Shown one piece after another: positions 24,205 through 33,970 of a DNA stretch of 64,000 nucleotides. Origin of the DNA: Eonycteris spelaea (taxonomy: Eukaryota; Chordata; Mammalia; Chiroptera; Pteropodidae). Each line of letters opens with the position of its first letter. The first letter of the stretch is position 1. The notes beneath the pieces are model-generated. The model was not told where the DNA came from and ran no database searches. It saw nothing but the letters and a program-made list of their open reading frames with translations. A program made the position numbers and the translations under genes. The stretch lies in assembly GCA_003508835.1 (NCBI GenBank), contig PUFA01000315.1, positions 434,001 to 498,000 of the forward strand. Reading direction: 5' to 3'.

Positions 24205-24854
24205 TGTGGTTGTTCAAATAATGTCCCTCTGCCATGATCTCCCCACTTCAGTCCCCAGATCCTGTTTAATATATTACATGTCATAAAAAACCTTGCAGAT
24301 ATACTTAAGGTTATGGGACTTTAAAATAAGATTAGACTGGATTTATCCAGGTCAATCCAATGTAATCTCATGAGCCCTTTAAAGCGAAAGAGAAGATAAA
24401 AGAGTCCGTCAGAAAGAGTCAGTGATGGAAGAAGAAAACCAAGGAGATGCTACAGAAGGCAATGTCAGAGATTTCAAGCATGACAAGGATTCAATAACGC
24501 TGTTTCTGGCCCTTAGATATAGGAGCCCCTGTGCAAAGATGGGAAAAAGGTCTCGAGAGCTAAAGGCGGTTCTTAGCTGCCAACCAGCAAGGAAACGGAG
24601 ACCTCGGTTCTACAATGGCAAGAAACTGGATTCTGCCGACACCCTGAGTGAACCTGGAAGAGTTCATTCCCAGAGCCTCTGATAAGAGTTTAGCTTGCCA
24701 ACAGTTTGATTTTGGCCTTGTGAAATCTGGAACAGAGAAACTAGTTGGGCCAACTTGGACTTTTTACCTACAAAACTTTGAGATAACAAATTTATGTTGT
24801 TTTAAACTGCTAAATTGGTGGTTATTTGTTAGGGCAGTGATAGAAACTAATACA
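24205..24854 (+). mobile_element. MLT1-like (MaLR) solo LTR
   Basis: Reads end to end as a MaLR-class LTR: start TGTGGTTGTTCAAATAATGTCCC, GCAGATATACTTAAGG, AATCTCATGAGCCCTTTAAA, GCTGCCAACCAGCAAGGAAACGG, CTGGATTCTGCCGACACC, CCCAGAGCCTCTGATAAGAG, TTTGGCCTTGTGAAATCTG, GAGATAACAAATTTATGTTGTTTTAAACTGCTAA and end GATAGAAACTAATACA. No internal retroviral genes flank it, so it is a solo LTR. The 86-codon frame at 24422-24682 lies inside it and is not a gene. Subfamily uncertain. Confidence 0.8.
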
Positions 24855-24865
24855 TTAATGTACAG

Positions 24866-25455
24866 TCAAATGCACAAATTTAAAATGTATAGCTTGATGA
24901 TCTTTTCTCCTTCTATTGCCCCATCAAATCAAGATATAGAATACTTTCAGATCCTTGAGAAATCCTCTTTCAAGCTCCTTCCCTATCAATACCCTCTTGC
25001 CTGCTCTAGAGGTAATCATTATTCTGGCATTATTACCACAGATTAGTTCTGCCTGTTTTTGAACTTCATCTAAAGAAATGATGTATGTGCTCTTGTCTTT
25101 GGCTTGCTTCATTAATCATATGTCTATAAGGTTTTCCATGTTTTCGTACATAGCAATAGTTTATTCTTTTTTATTGCTACACAGTAATATGCAGCTATGT
25201 AGCTTTTAAAAATTGCTGTTCAATATATGAATACAGCACAGTTTATTTGTCCATTTTCCTATTGATGAATATTTGGATTTTTTCTCTGCCTTTTGACCAT
25301 TATGAATAAAGCATTGGTGAAGATTTTTGTGCATATTCTTTGGTGGACGTATATGCTAATTTCTTTTGGGTATGTAGTAAGAATGGAGTGGAATTGCTGG
25401 GTTATATGATGGGTTTATTCTTAGTCAATATTGCCAAATGGACTCTACTTGTTAT
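24866..25455 (-). repeat. L1 3' UTR/ORF2 end segment
   Basis: Plus-strand landmarks of the antisense older L1 3' region: GGTAATCATTATTCTGGC, GATTAGTTCTGCCTG, TTTGTCCATTTTCCTATTGATGAATATTTGG, GACCATTATGAATAAAGCATTGGTG and GGAGTGGAATTGCTGGG, ending at the part that reads as 'gccaaatgg' against the usual 'gccaaactg'. Confidence 0.8.
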
Positions 25456-25482
25456 TCTATTCCAATTTTGTACTCTCTCTTT

Positions 25483-26260
25483 ATTAATGGAACGAAAGAG
25501 AGTCCATGAAACAGACATACATACATATGGTCACCAAATTTATGATGAACAAATCACTGAAATTCAGTGAGAAAAAGGAAGTCTTTTCAATTAATGATGC
25601 TGAATCAATTAGATATCTGTATGTTGGAAAACATGAAACAGTTTCTCTAGCTGTACAGAAATTGTAGTTCAAATTAGATGACAAAACTAAGTTTAAAAAG
25701 AAAAAAGGAATGCTTCTAGAAGGAAATACTGAAGAATATATTCATGACTTTGAGGTAGGCAAGCAATTCTAAAACAGGATATAAAGAGCATAATTAATAA
25801 AAGAAACAGTTGATAAATTTGACTTCATCAATATTAAGAAATTCTGTTTATTGAAAGACACTATGAAGGGTGAAAAGACAAGTCTTAGATTGAGAGTAGA
25901 TATTTGTAATGCATGTTTTCAACATAAGACTTATATCTAGAATATGTAAATAACTCCTAGAAATCTATAAGTAAAAGATAAGCAGTTCAATAAAGAATGA
26001 GCAAAAGGCTTGAATGGGCATTTTACAAAAGTGGATACCTCAAAGGCCAATAAGTGGATAGAAAAGTGTTCAAAATCATTAGTCACAATAGTACAAATTA
26101 GATGCTACTACACAGACATCAGAATGGCCAAAATTATAAAGACCGACAATATTTTTAATAAGAATATGGAGTAACTGTAACTCTCATATTGTGTAAGTTA
26201 AGTTGGTACAACCGGTTTTGAAAACTGTCCAGCAGTCTACCAAATTGAATCACCTTTAAT
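25483..26260 (+). pseudogene. L1 ORF2 C-terminal region, inverted segment
   Basis: Sense-strand L1 ORF2 sequence by nucleotide wording: GGAACGAAAGAGAGTCC, TACATATGGTCACCAAATTTATGA, AATTTGACTTCATCAATATTAAG, AAAGACACTATGAAGGG, CACACAGACATCAGAATGGCC-like order (26110-26130) and GGTACAACCGGTTTTGAAAACTGTCCAGCAG at its end. Frame is broken throughout. This is the 5' half of the twin-primed insertion. Confidence 0.75.
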
Positions 26261-26269
26261 ATTTTAGTA

Positions 26270-27723
26270 AGTAAAACCTCACCAGATGATTTTGTGAACT
26301 TTCTATAGGGAGATGACTGGCATGGTAATTGGGAGGTTTATGAAAAAGCACTTGAGAGGTAAATAAGGGGATTTATTGAATCTGTTTGAGAGAAACTTGA
26401 AAACTGTACAAGCTTGTTTCTTCTACTAACAGGGCTACAGCTATTATGAATAAATCAGACGTTTTTGAAGCTATATGGCCTCACCTGCCTAACTTACCTA
26501 CTTTGACGCATAGGAGGATTCACAACTGGGAAAAGGTCAGCGAGTGCTTTTGTGAGTTGGCTTGAACTATCAGCCATTGTGGCAACTTAGTCCCATTTGC
26601 TTTTCTGCCCCTGCTGCTGCTGCTGCTGCTGTTGCTGAAGGCCTGAGAGGGGGGAAGGTCTGCATCATCATCCAGGGTGTTAATAAATGATGTGTTTCAA
26701 TAAAAATATGCAAAAGTGTTACCATGCAAAAGTTCTCATATTCCTCTTACTCTCTCAAATTTTCAATATATTTTAAATTACCACACAATAAACATGTTAT
26801 TGCTTCTAGAGGTAACATTTTTCTTGCAAAACCAAGCTTTAGGTGTTTTAATTTTTAAGAAGACATTTCCAAAGCTAATGTAATTTGCATAACAGGATTT
26901 CTCTCTTTTTTGTTTTATTTTGTGCCCTCTGTGAAGAGGCAATTCTTTTACTTCTTAGGACTATTCTGCATTCTATGTTCACACAAAAGTTTAATGACTA
27001 AGAGGATCCCAGAAACTTGACAGCATCTTTAGCTGCTACTGGCAGATATTCTGTTCTTCCTCTTGATTCTATTGATAAATAGCACCTAATTCCCTCTTGT
27101 TCATCATCACTTACTTTTGTCTTGTCTGGCATTTTAATATTGAAGACCTTTCATTTTCTCCCATGTCCATTTTTTCTACGATTTAGATGAATATAGACTT
27201 GAATACTTTTTTGTTGTTCTTTATTGTCCAGAAGAAAGTAAACAACTCGATTGCGCTCAGAGCCTGTCTTATGCCTCATTAGGTACTGGGGGTAAGTAGA
27301 TGGCAGCAGCATTACATGGCTCTGCAGAAACATCTGATTTATTTTTATGAGCAAGTTATAGTCTTTAAGACATGAGCACCAAAGTCACGGGTGGTGCCAT
27401 ATGCATCATAAAAATGAAAGATGTTTTCTTGTATGTCATGAAATAACCCATGCATGTAATTCCTTTGAGGGGAAAAGATAAATTGTCTTTTAGAACAAAT
27501 TGATTTTTTAAACCATGTTATACAGTTGTCTTTCCAAAATCAATGCTTTGGTTGCTTTGGTAAAAATTAAAAAGCACAAAAATGTCAACAGCTACATCTT
27601 AGAAAAGTGGAAAGTTAAAATTTTCTTGGCTTGAAGTATCCTCTTTTTATCCTTATTTAGAGAAAAGCTTCTCCATTCAGAAGGCTGTACTTGTCCTTTC
27701 CTAAGAGCAAAGTTCACGTGTTT
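26270..27723. other. No gene recognised; short (CTG)n tract
   Basis: AT-rich to moderate-GC DNA. A short CTG run is listed separately. No coding frame beyond chance length. Confidence 0.4.
26611..26637 (+). repeat. (CTG)n trinucleotide tract
   Basis: Seven CTG units, one GTTG interruption and a final CTG. Too short to suggest instability; no coding frame supports a polyleucine or polyglutamine product. Confidence 0.9.
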
Positions 27724-27737
27724 AGAAATGTGTATCT
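27724..27737 (+). repeat. Target-site duplication, left copy
   Basis: AGAAATGTGTATCT, 11 of 14 bases equal to the copy at 28317-28330. It abuts the T run that is the tail of the antisense L1. Confidence 0.6.
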
Positions 27738-28316
27738 TTTTTTTTTTGTAATTCAGTCTTTTATTATTTCATTTCATTTTATTTTATATTAGTTTCAGGT
27801 GTACAGAACAATGGTTAAATATTTATATAACTTACAAGTGATGCCCCTGATTACTCTAGTACCCACTTAGCACTACACATAGTCATTACAATTTTATTGG
27901 GTATATTCTCTATGCTGTACTCCACATTCCTGTGACTATATTTTAACTACCAATTTGTCCTTCTTAATTCCTTCATCTTTCATTTAGCCCCCTAGCCCCT
28001 CTCCCATCTAGCAGTCACCAGTTTGTTCTCTGTATCTATGAGTCTGTTTTCTTTTTGTTTGTTTATTTTGTTCCTTAGGTTCCACATACAAATGAAATCA
28101 TATATTTGTCTTTCTAGATTTATCTGTTTTGTTGCAAATGGTAAAATTTCATTTTTTTAATGTCTGAGTAATATTCCATTGTACATATATACCACAACTT
28201 CTTTATCCAGTCATCTGTTGATGGGCATTTAGGTTGCTTCCATATCTTGGCTATTGTAAATAGTTCTTCAGTGAACTTAGGGGTGCATATATATTTTTGA
28301 ATTAGTGCTTTGGTTT
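27738..28316 (-). mobile_element. Short L1 3' end insertion, bat-like 3' UTR
   Basis: Begins on the plus strand with a T run (the antisense poly-A tail), then AGTTTCAGGTGTACAGAACAATGGTTAAATATTTATATAAC, GTCATTACAATTTTATTGGG, TGCTGTACTCCACATTCC, CAGTCACCAGTTTGTTCTC, GAGTAATATTCCATTGTACA and GGGTGCATATATA, all landmarks of a laurasiatherian L1 tail that I know best from bats. 5' truncated within the ORF2 end and flanked by a probable target-site duplication. Confidence 0.85.
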
Positions 28317-28330
28317 AGGAATAGGTATCT
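28317..28330 (+). repeat. Target-site duplication, right copy
   Basis: AGGAATAGGTATCT followed by TTAAG. On the minus strand the junction reads TT/AAAGATAC, close to the TT/AAAA site preferred by the L1 endonuclease. Confidence 0.6.
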
Positions 28331-28399
28331 TTAAGTGATGTTGTCAATTATGAATGAGTACCAGCAGACATCCTTTGACAGAAGAAGGGCTGGGTGGAT

Positions 28400-28960
28400 G
28401 AAGTTCGCCTTTATAAATGTGAGATGATTTGTAGGATGCCATTTGGATTTATTAGATGCAGGCATAAGAGAATGAAGTTTGAGTCCTGATGGGGAATACA
28501 AAAGATAGTTGAACTAGCATGAGCAGAACAAGAGAAGTTAGAAGGAGAAAACAGTTTTGAGGAGAAGCTAATTATTTTGGGGGTAACATCTAAGTAGAAA
28601 CCTTTAGAAGGTAGACAGAAAGACACCTTATATTCAGTAAAGAGATCAGACTTAAAGACACAGATTTGGGAATTATCTGCATAAAAAAGTGATAGTTGAA
28701 ATATTGCAGTAAAATTAAACTCTGAGAACTGAAGTGTAGTGGGAGAGCTTTGGGGAACACCTACCTCTAGGGGGAAGGGGTCAGGGAGAGGAATTAGTAC
28801 AGGTAGTCTAAAGCCCCAAGGGCTGGGGTGGCTCAGAAACAGGAAAATCAGAAAAGGACGGGATGAGAATTCAGTTTCAAAAAGAAAAAGGTGGCTAATT
28901 TTTACAAGAGGGAAAAAATGCTGTATTTTAAAAGTTTTTCTGTTGAAAGAATAATAGGGA
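28400..28960 (-). repeat. L2 LINE ORF2-region fragment (antisense)
   Basis: Follows the antisense L2 order in the plus-strand reading: GAGAAAACAGTTTTGAGGAG, GAGATCAGACTTAAAGACACAGATTTGGGAATTATCTGCATA, then GAGAGCTTTGGGGAACACC. Divergent; open frames inside it are short and chance-like. Confidence 0.5.
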
Positions 28961-31640
28961 AAAATGTAATAATCCTTGTAGCTTGGGCCCAGGAAATCTA
29001 TTAAAGCTAGTTTCTCAGTTCTATAGGAATGTGTGGGTAGAAGATGTTTCTAGAGCCTAGTCAGGTGGTTTTCTATATTTCCTAGGCAATAAAGAAACAA
29101 ACCCAAGAAAATAAGCAAAACTTGGCCAAATAACCTTAAATAAATGTCAAAAAAAAAAAATCACTTTTTAGTGGTGATCAATTTCTTCTTATTTGTTTTA
29201 TCTTTTTTTTTTTATGGAGTTAAATTTTCACTGTTATTTTAAAAGAAGAATTCCTAATAAAAGTATAAAAGAATTGGATGAATGTTTTTTAATTTCTCTG
29301 GAAATTATCACTGGGAAGGAAAAAACAAATAGATTTTGACAAGTAGACAAAAGAGATTTATTTTCAGAGAAGGTTGACTTAGTAATTCTAATTTTAATTA
29401 TTTGAAGCACAGTATTTTCATTTCCTAAGTCAATTTAGAAACAAAGAATCTTTAAAATAATCATAGTTTTTTTTTTTTTATTGGTAATAGTAGAGAGAGG
29501 TGTGAATTATATTACAGCTTTAGATGTGTGGAGAATTTAATAAAAAGTTTAGTAGATTTACTGTGAACTCTGACATTTCAAGTTAACATAATTTTCATTT
29601 TCTTTTTTTATAACTGTTATTAGAACATACTTAAAATTAATTTTTAAAACTGCTTGCTTTTGAGCTTTCTACTGCTTTTTACATGTCTTCGTAGCTACTG
29701 TCAAATAAAAGAAAAATATTTTATACATGAATTTCTTTGCATATAAGTCAACAGAAATGAAGTTTATTTATTACATTTGTAAATAACTTCTTACATTTTA
29801 TGGAATGCTTGTGGAGACTGAAAAAAAATCTGTCAATATTTTTAAAGGTAACATCTAAAAATTTTTTAAGCCCAGATATTTATCAAATATTTTGATCCAT
29901 TTTTCTGATTTATATTGGAATTATTTTTCTAATATTGATTCTTATTTTGGGTAATGAGGTTGAATGAGTGTTATTAAGTACTTGAATCTTTTGGAACTTT
30001 TTTTGTGTAGTAGATAACAGATACAGATTTGAAATCTGGAACCCGTACATCAAATGGTAACTTTTTACCTTTCATACTACCATATATTTTCCCCCTAGGA
30101 TTTCTTAATTTTTTATCTCAGAGCCAAATGCATCTATATCTTTTCTAAATGAAAATGGAAAAAGTCAAAATTGGGGATGTTTAGAAAGATTCAGGGTAGG
30201 AATGTTTAATTTGACACATATTTAATTCCTATACAGCAAGCACATAGCAAGATTGAAATACTGTGATATCTCCTGAATCATGAGGAGATATTTATATCAT
30301 GAGATCCTGATATAAAAATTTGAGATCAAATGAAGTTACTTTGTAGTGTTTTTGGCAACTAAAAGATTTTTGATTTCATTGTATATAAATTGTGAGTAAT
30401 AATTCTGGGGATAATTAGAAAAAGGCAACTGGGAATTGTAATATGAAAAAGGGAAGTAAAGCTAGTAGTATAGAGGAGTGGAAATTTTTATAACAACTGG
30501 GAAAGAACCTGAAAGATAAGCGGAAGAAATACTGGGCCTTAAAATCTTCCCCAGGAGCCTCCAGGAGAAGGGAGGCTACTTGGTTGAGGCTTTAGTGAGC
30601 TAAGCACCTGGGGCCTAGGAACCTGGAGAGAACAGGGAGCTGGCAGTAGGGATATGGAAGTCAATTTTCAATAAAATTGAAAAGACTGTGGTCATTTAGA
30701 TGTAGTGACAAAGACGTTTCAAAGAATTTATGTTATTTGCAACAGAGCTAAATTAATTTATAAATAAGCGTGTCATTCACAGAGAAAAGAGGTGGGGAAA
30801 GGGAGATTCTGAAAATTTATAGCACTCAAGGGTACAGTACCGATTATTACTAATTTAGATGTGCCAAGTACATGGTTATCTTTATTTTGTATGCTATTTT
30901 TATAATTTTGTTTTACAAATATAAAAGTATTTTTTAGCCTTCTCACAGATTTTGCTACGCTGTTGTTTTTGAACCCTGTTCTCCAATTGCTTTAGTTTAT
31001 TGACTATAAATTATGCCACAGGGATTTTTCTGCACCTGAACCCCTGAGGTGTGGGAGAAACTATTATATGTTCAAGGAAAATAGGCACAAGTTTGTATAA
31101 AAGGGCTTAAAAGAGTAAAGCTGAACATACTTAAAACAATTTTGCCTACTCTCTGGCAGCTATAAAATGTAAAATTTAAAATGTCTAACTTACTAATGAA
31201 GCTTTAAAATTTCCTTTTATTAGACATTAAGACAACCTCTACCCTGCCAAGGTCCAAGTTTTATTATATTAAAAATAGAGATTCTTTGTCAAGGGCTTGG
31301 ACTTAACCTTCTTTAAGCCCTGCAATATAATGGTGAGGTAGATCCACCTTTACATAACCCTGGGTCCTAGGATTCACCAGCCCTCGAATATAGATTTCAT
31401 ATTAATAGCCAAAGGAATTACCACATTTCCACAGCTCTGAGTCACATCTCCATATCTCTTCAGATAGCATTGAAGGATTCCCCCGAGGGTTGGTGTACTT
31501 AAATACAGGTATGCTGGCTTGTTTCTAGTTTGGGTTCTTCATCTAGGGGTCTGGCACAGCCACTGCTGTGATTGCTCTTTGTGGAGTAGTCATTGACTCT
31601 GGTACAGTGCATCTTTCCATGTGGCCAACACCACCAATAG
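28961..31640. other. Very AT-rich, no gene
   Basis: Long AT-rich stretch with oligo-A and oligo-T runs (29148-29160, 29204-29214, 29467-29480). No nameable repeat except a double hairpin at 30266-30316. AT density of this kind is typical of matrix-attachment-prone or merely unconstrained intron DNA. Confidence 0.4.
30266..30316. repeat. Two adjacent perfect hairpins
   Basis: ATATCTCCT (30266-30274) pairs with AGGAGATAT (30283-30291), and TTTATATCA (30291-30299) pairs with TGATATAAA (30308-30316). Both have 9-base perfect arms and 8-base loops, and they share one base. The two hairpins also share the direct repeat ATCATGAG. Confidence 0.85.
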
Positions 31641-31820
31641 TTTCTTCCCTTACAGGGGATCAGAGTTCAGCTTAAATGTCACATTCACAGAGATGCCTTC
31701 CCTGTCCCTTCCCCATGACTGGGTGAGGGTCCTCTATTCCACACCTTCATGGGTCACTGTATTTCTTTCTTGCAGAATGGCATACTTGTAATTATTTAGG
31801 TGCTTTCTGTGTTTCTTCAA
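31640..31820 (+). repeat. L2 LINE 3' region
   Basis: CAGCTTAAATGTCACATTCACAGAGATGCCTTCCCTG is the L2 'ctcaaatgtcacctcctcagagaggccttccctg' block, followed by CACTGTATTTCTTTCTTGCAGAATGG and TTGTAATTATTTAGGTGC. Confidence 0.75.
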
Positions 31821-31887
31821 TTTTAAGAGTGCCCACATTTTAAAATTTGAAATATATCTTATAATTTAAAAGATCATTTTATGTGAG

Positions 31888-31939
<52 letters not shown>
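31888..31939. repeat. (TA)n(TG)n(TA)n compound microsatellite
   Basis: TA run, about 8 TG units and a second TA run of about 10 units; nearly symmetric in structure. Confidence 0.95.
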
Positions 31940-32114
31940 CATGGAAAAATTATTGAAACAATGAAGTCTCATTAAGGGCATCTTACAGTTTGCTTGGAAC
32001 CCTTTTGGGAGTAGGATTGGGTATGAACTTATTCTTTTATGGCTAGCATTGTTTGGTATTAAGAATCCAGGAAAGTTCTCCATTAAATTGTGAATGATTC
32101 GCTTATAAAAAGTA

Positions 32115-32175
32115 CTATACAATCATTAAGATACAGGCTTTGGAGTCAGAACTGATTCTTGTCCTAGATATGCCT
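32115..32175 (+). repeat. MIR SINE 5' fragment
   Basis: ACAGGCTTTGGAGTCAGAACTGATTCTTGTCC is the MIR 'ggactctggagtcagactgcctgggttc' block; the rest is lost. Confidence 0.55.
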
Positions 32176-32419
32176 GTTGAAGTAATATGGTGTGTGTATA
32201 ATAAATATATTCACACATACATATACACATGTATATAAATTATTGTATGTATAATATGATATAAATCATGGAAATACTTGATTTTATAAATTATAAGATA
32301 CATCACAAATTTTAAAATGTTAAAAATGTTGGGGTGGGTCGTGTCTTAAAATTGAAGAAATACAGAAATCACTTAAATATATATGTGATTATAAACATAT
32401 ATATGGTATGTACATATGT

Positions 32420-32480
32420 AAGTGTGTGTGTGTGTATATATATTTCTCTCTCTCTTTGTCTCTCTCTCTCTCTTTCTCTC
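32420..32480. repeat. (GT)n(TA)n(TC)n compound microsatellite
   Basis: Short GT run, short TA run, then about 18 TC-type units with TTTC and TTTG interruptions. Confidence 0.92.
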
Positions 32481-32509
32481 TAAACTCAAAGAGAGCTGGA
32501 GAAAACTCT

Positions 32510-32580
32510 TGTTCTTTCCATTCCAGTGACTAGCATAGCACCCTGCCATGTATCAGGGCCTCCATAAATATTGGAATGAT
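32510..32580 (+). repeat. L2 LINE extreme 3' end
   Basis: CCAGTGACTAGCATAGCACCCTGCCATGTATCAGGGCCTCCATAAATATTGGAATGATGG is a decayed L2 'cccagcacctagcacagtgcctggcacatagtaggtgctcaataaatgtttg' tail. Confidence 0.55.
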
Positions 32581-33248
32581 GGACCTTTGTCTTGCTCATT
32601 CTTATTTTGATTCTAATGATAATCATGTAGACAATTAGTTACCTAAAGACAGGGGCCATTTGCTCATTCTACAGATACTCATTGTGTGCCCACTAATCAC
32701 GGTGACCGACTTCCTAGAGGAAAACAGAAAAACTTCACAGAGTGGGGAGCTTGGAGCTTGACCTAAATGAATGAGTATTTAATAAATTCGTGCTCAGTCA
32801 CATTCCCAAAAGGAGTTGCAGCAAATTGCAAAATACATACAATGTAACAAAGTAAGCCCTAAACAGATAAATCAGTATGACTAGAAAATAAAGTTTGAAT
32901 AATAAGGTGGAGCCACAGGGAGACTCTGATGCAAAACACACTCCATAAATTCTTACACAGTAGCCCATTCTATTTATTTATATACATAAATGTTTTGTGA
33001 GTGTGTGTATGTGTGTACACAGGGATTCAGGGAAGGAGGGAATAATAAAACAATCTGTTTTCAGTAATCTAGAGGTTGTACACAAACTGGATTGGGAGTG
33101 GAGGGAGGGAGCAAGGCTAGGAAACCTCTTAGGAAGTGTGGGTGTGGGGGTGTAAACTAGAGTAGTGTACAGTGAGGGAACGGGTTCTGATTCCAGGAAA
33201 TCAGGACTGCTTTTGGTCCTGTTTTTTGTCCCTCAATGGCAACACTTT

Positions 33249-33270
33249 TTGTTGTTGTTGTTGTTGTTGT
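33249..33270. repeat. (TTG)n microsatellite
   Basis: Seven TTG units followed by TTAATAG. Confidence 0.92.
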
Positions 33271-33786
33271 TAATAGATATTTTTACAGGGACCACAGATA
33301 TGATATTTTGGTAACTTGTGCATTATGTAACATATTGTAGCTTCAATGACATACTATACATCAGTCGAAATTGAATATGTATGTTATATTCATCTGGTGG
33401 CAATTCTCAAGGTAATGTCGACTTTGATTTCTACCAGAAATCGTGGATCTGCTTTTGCTCCCCTTAAAATAGGTGAATAGTTTTTCTTAACCTCTGAAAT
33501 TATGAGAGGTGTGTACAACTCTAGTTTGGAAGTGCTGAGAAGCTATGGCTTGGTGATATTGAAATTTATAATTTCATTTTTAATAAGTTGCTCAGACTTA
33601 AGCCGATATCTCTCAAGACAAAGGAAAATCAAGTATTAACTGTCAGGAGTTTATAACAAACAACATAAAAAGTGACTTCAGATCAGGAGTCACTTTTTGC
33701 CACAAAAATTGGTTAATGCAACTTAGGCAGGACAGACCTAAAAGGAACTGGATTGAAAGTACAATATCGTTCCTTTGGAGGGTGAT

Positions 33787-33824
33787 TTTTCTAATCATTC
33801 TTGCCTTTTCTAATCATTCTTGCC
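33787..33824 (+). repeat. Perfect 19-bp tandem duplication
   Basis: TTTTCTAATCATTCTTGCC occurs twice head to tail (33787-33805 and 33806-33824) with no mismatch, so it is recent or a slippage product. No larger array. Confidence 0.95.
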
Positions 33825-33952
33825 TCAGCATTCTGCCTATGTTCCACCTTACTTTGACACTGTCATTTATAAGTGTGCTTCATTTAAATTGTGAAAAAGT
33901 TACATGAGGTTTAAAGTGTTAATGACTAGTTAAGCCATTATTTTGAAACAGC

Positions 33953-33970
33953 AAAAAAAAAAAAAAAAAA
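33953..33970 (+). repeat. A18 run
   Basis: Eighteen A after CAGC. No SINE or LINE body recognised upstream. Confidence 0.9.

Larger units (their letters stand above)
24866..26260 (-). mobile_element. L1 LINE with 5' inversion (twin priming)
   Basis: An old L1 inserted in minus orientation right behind the LTR. The first part (to about 25455) is antisense 3' UTR and ORF2 end; the second part (from about 25483) is sense ORF2. The two meet at the same ORF2 position, expected when one insertion is primed twice and its 5' part is inverted. No oligo-T tail survives at the 3' end. Confidence 0.75.

Noticed and set aside
24422..24682. 86-codon plus-strand frame looking like a small basic protein
   Set aside because: It lies wholly inside the MLT1-like LTR at 24205-24854.
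26611..26637. CTG expansion
   Set aside because: Only about eight units with an interruption and no coding or transcript evidence.
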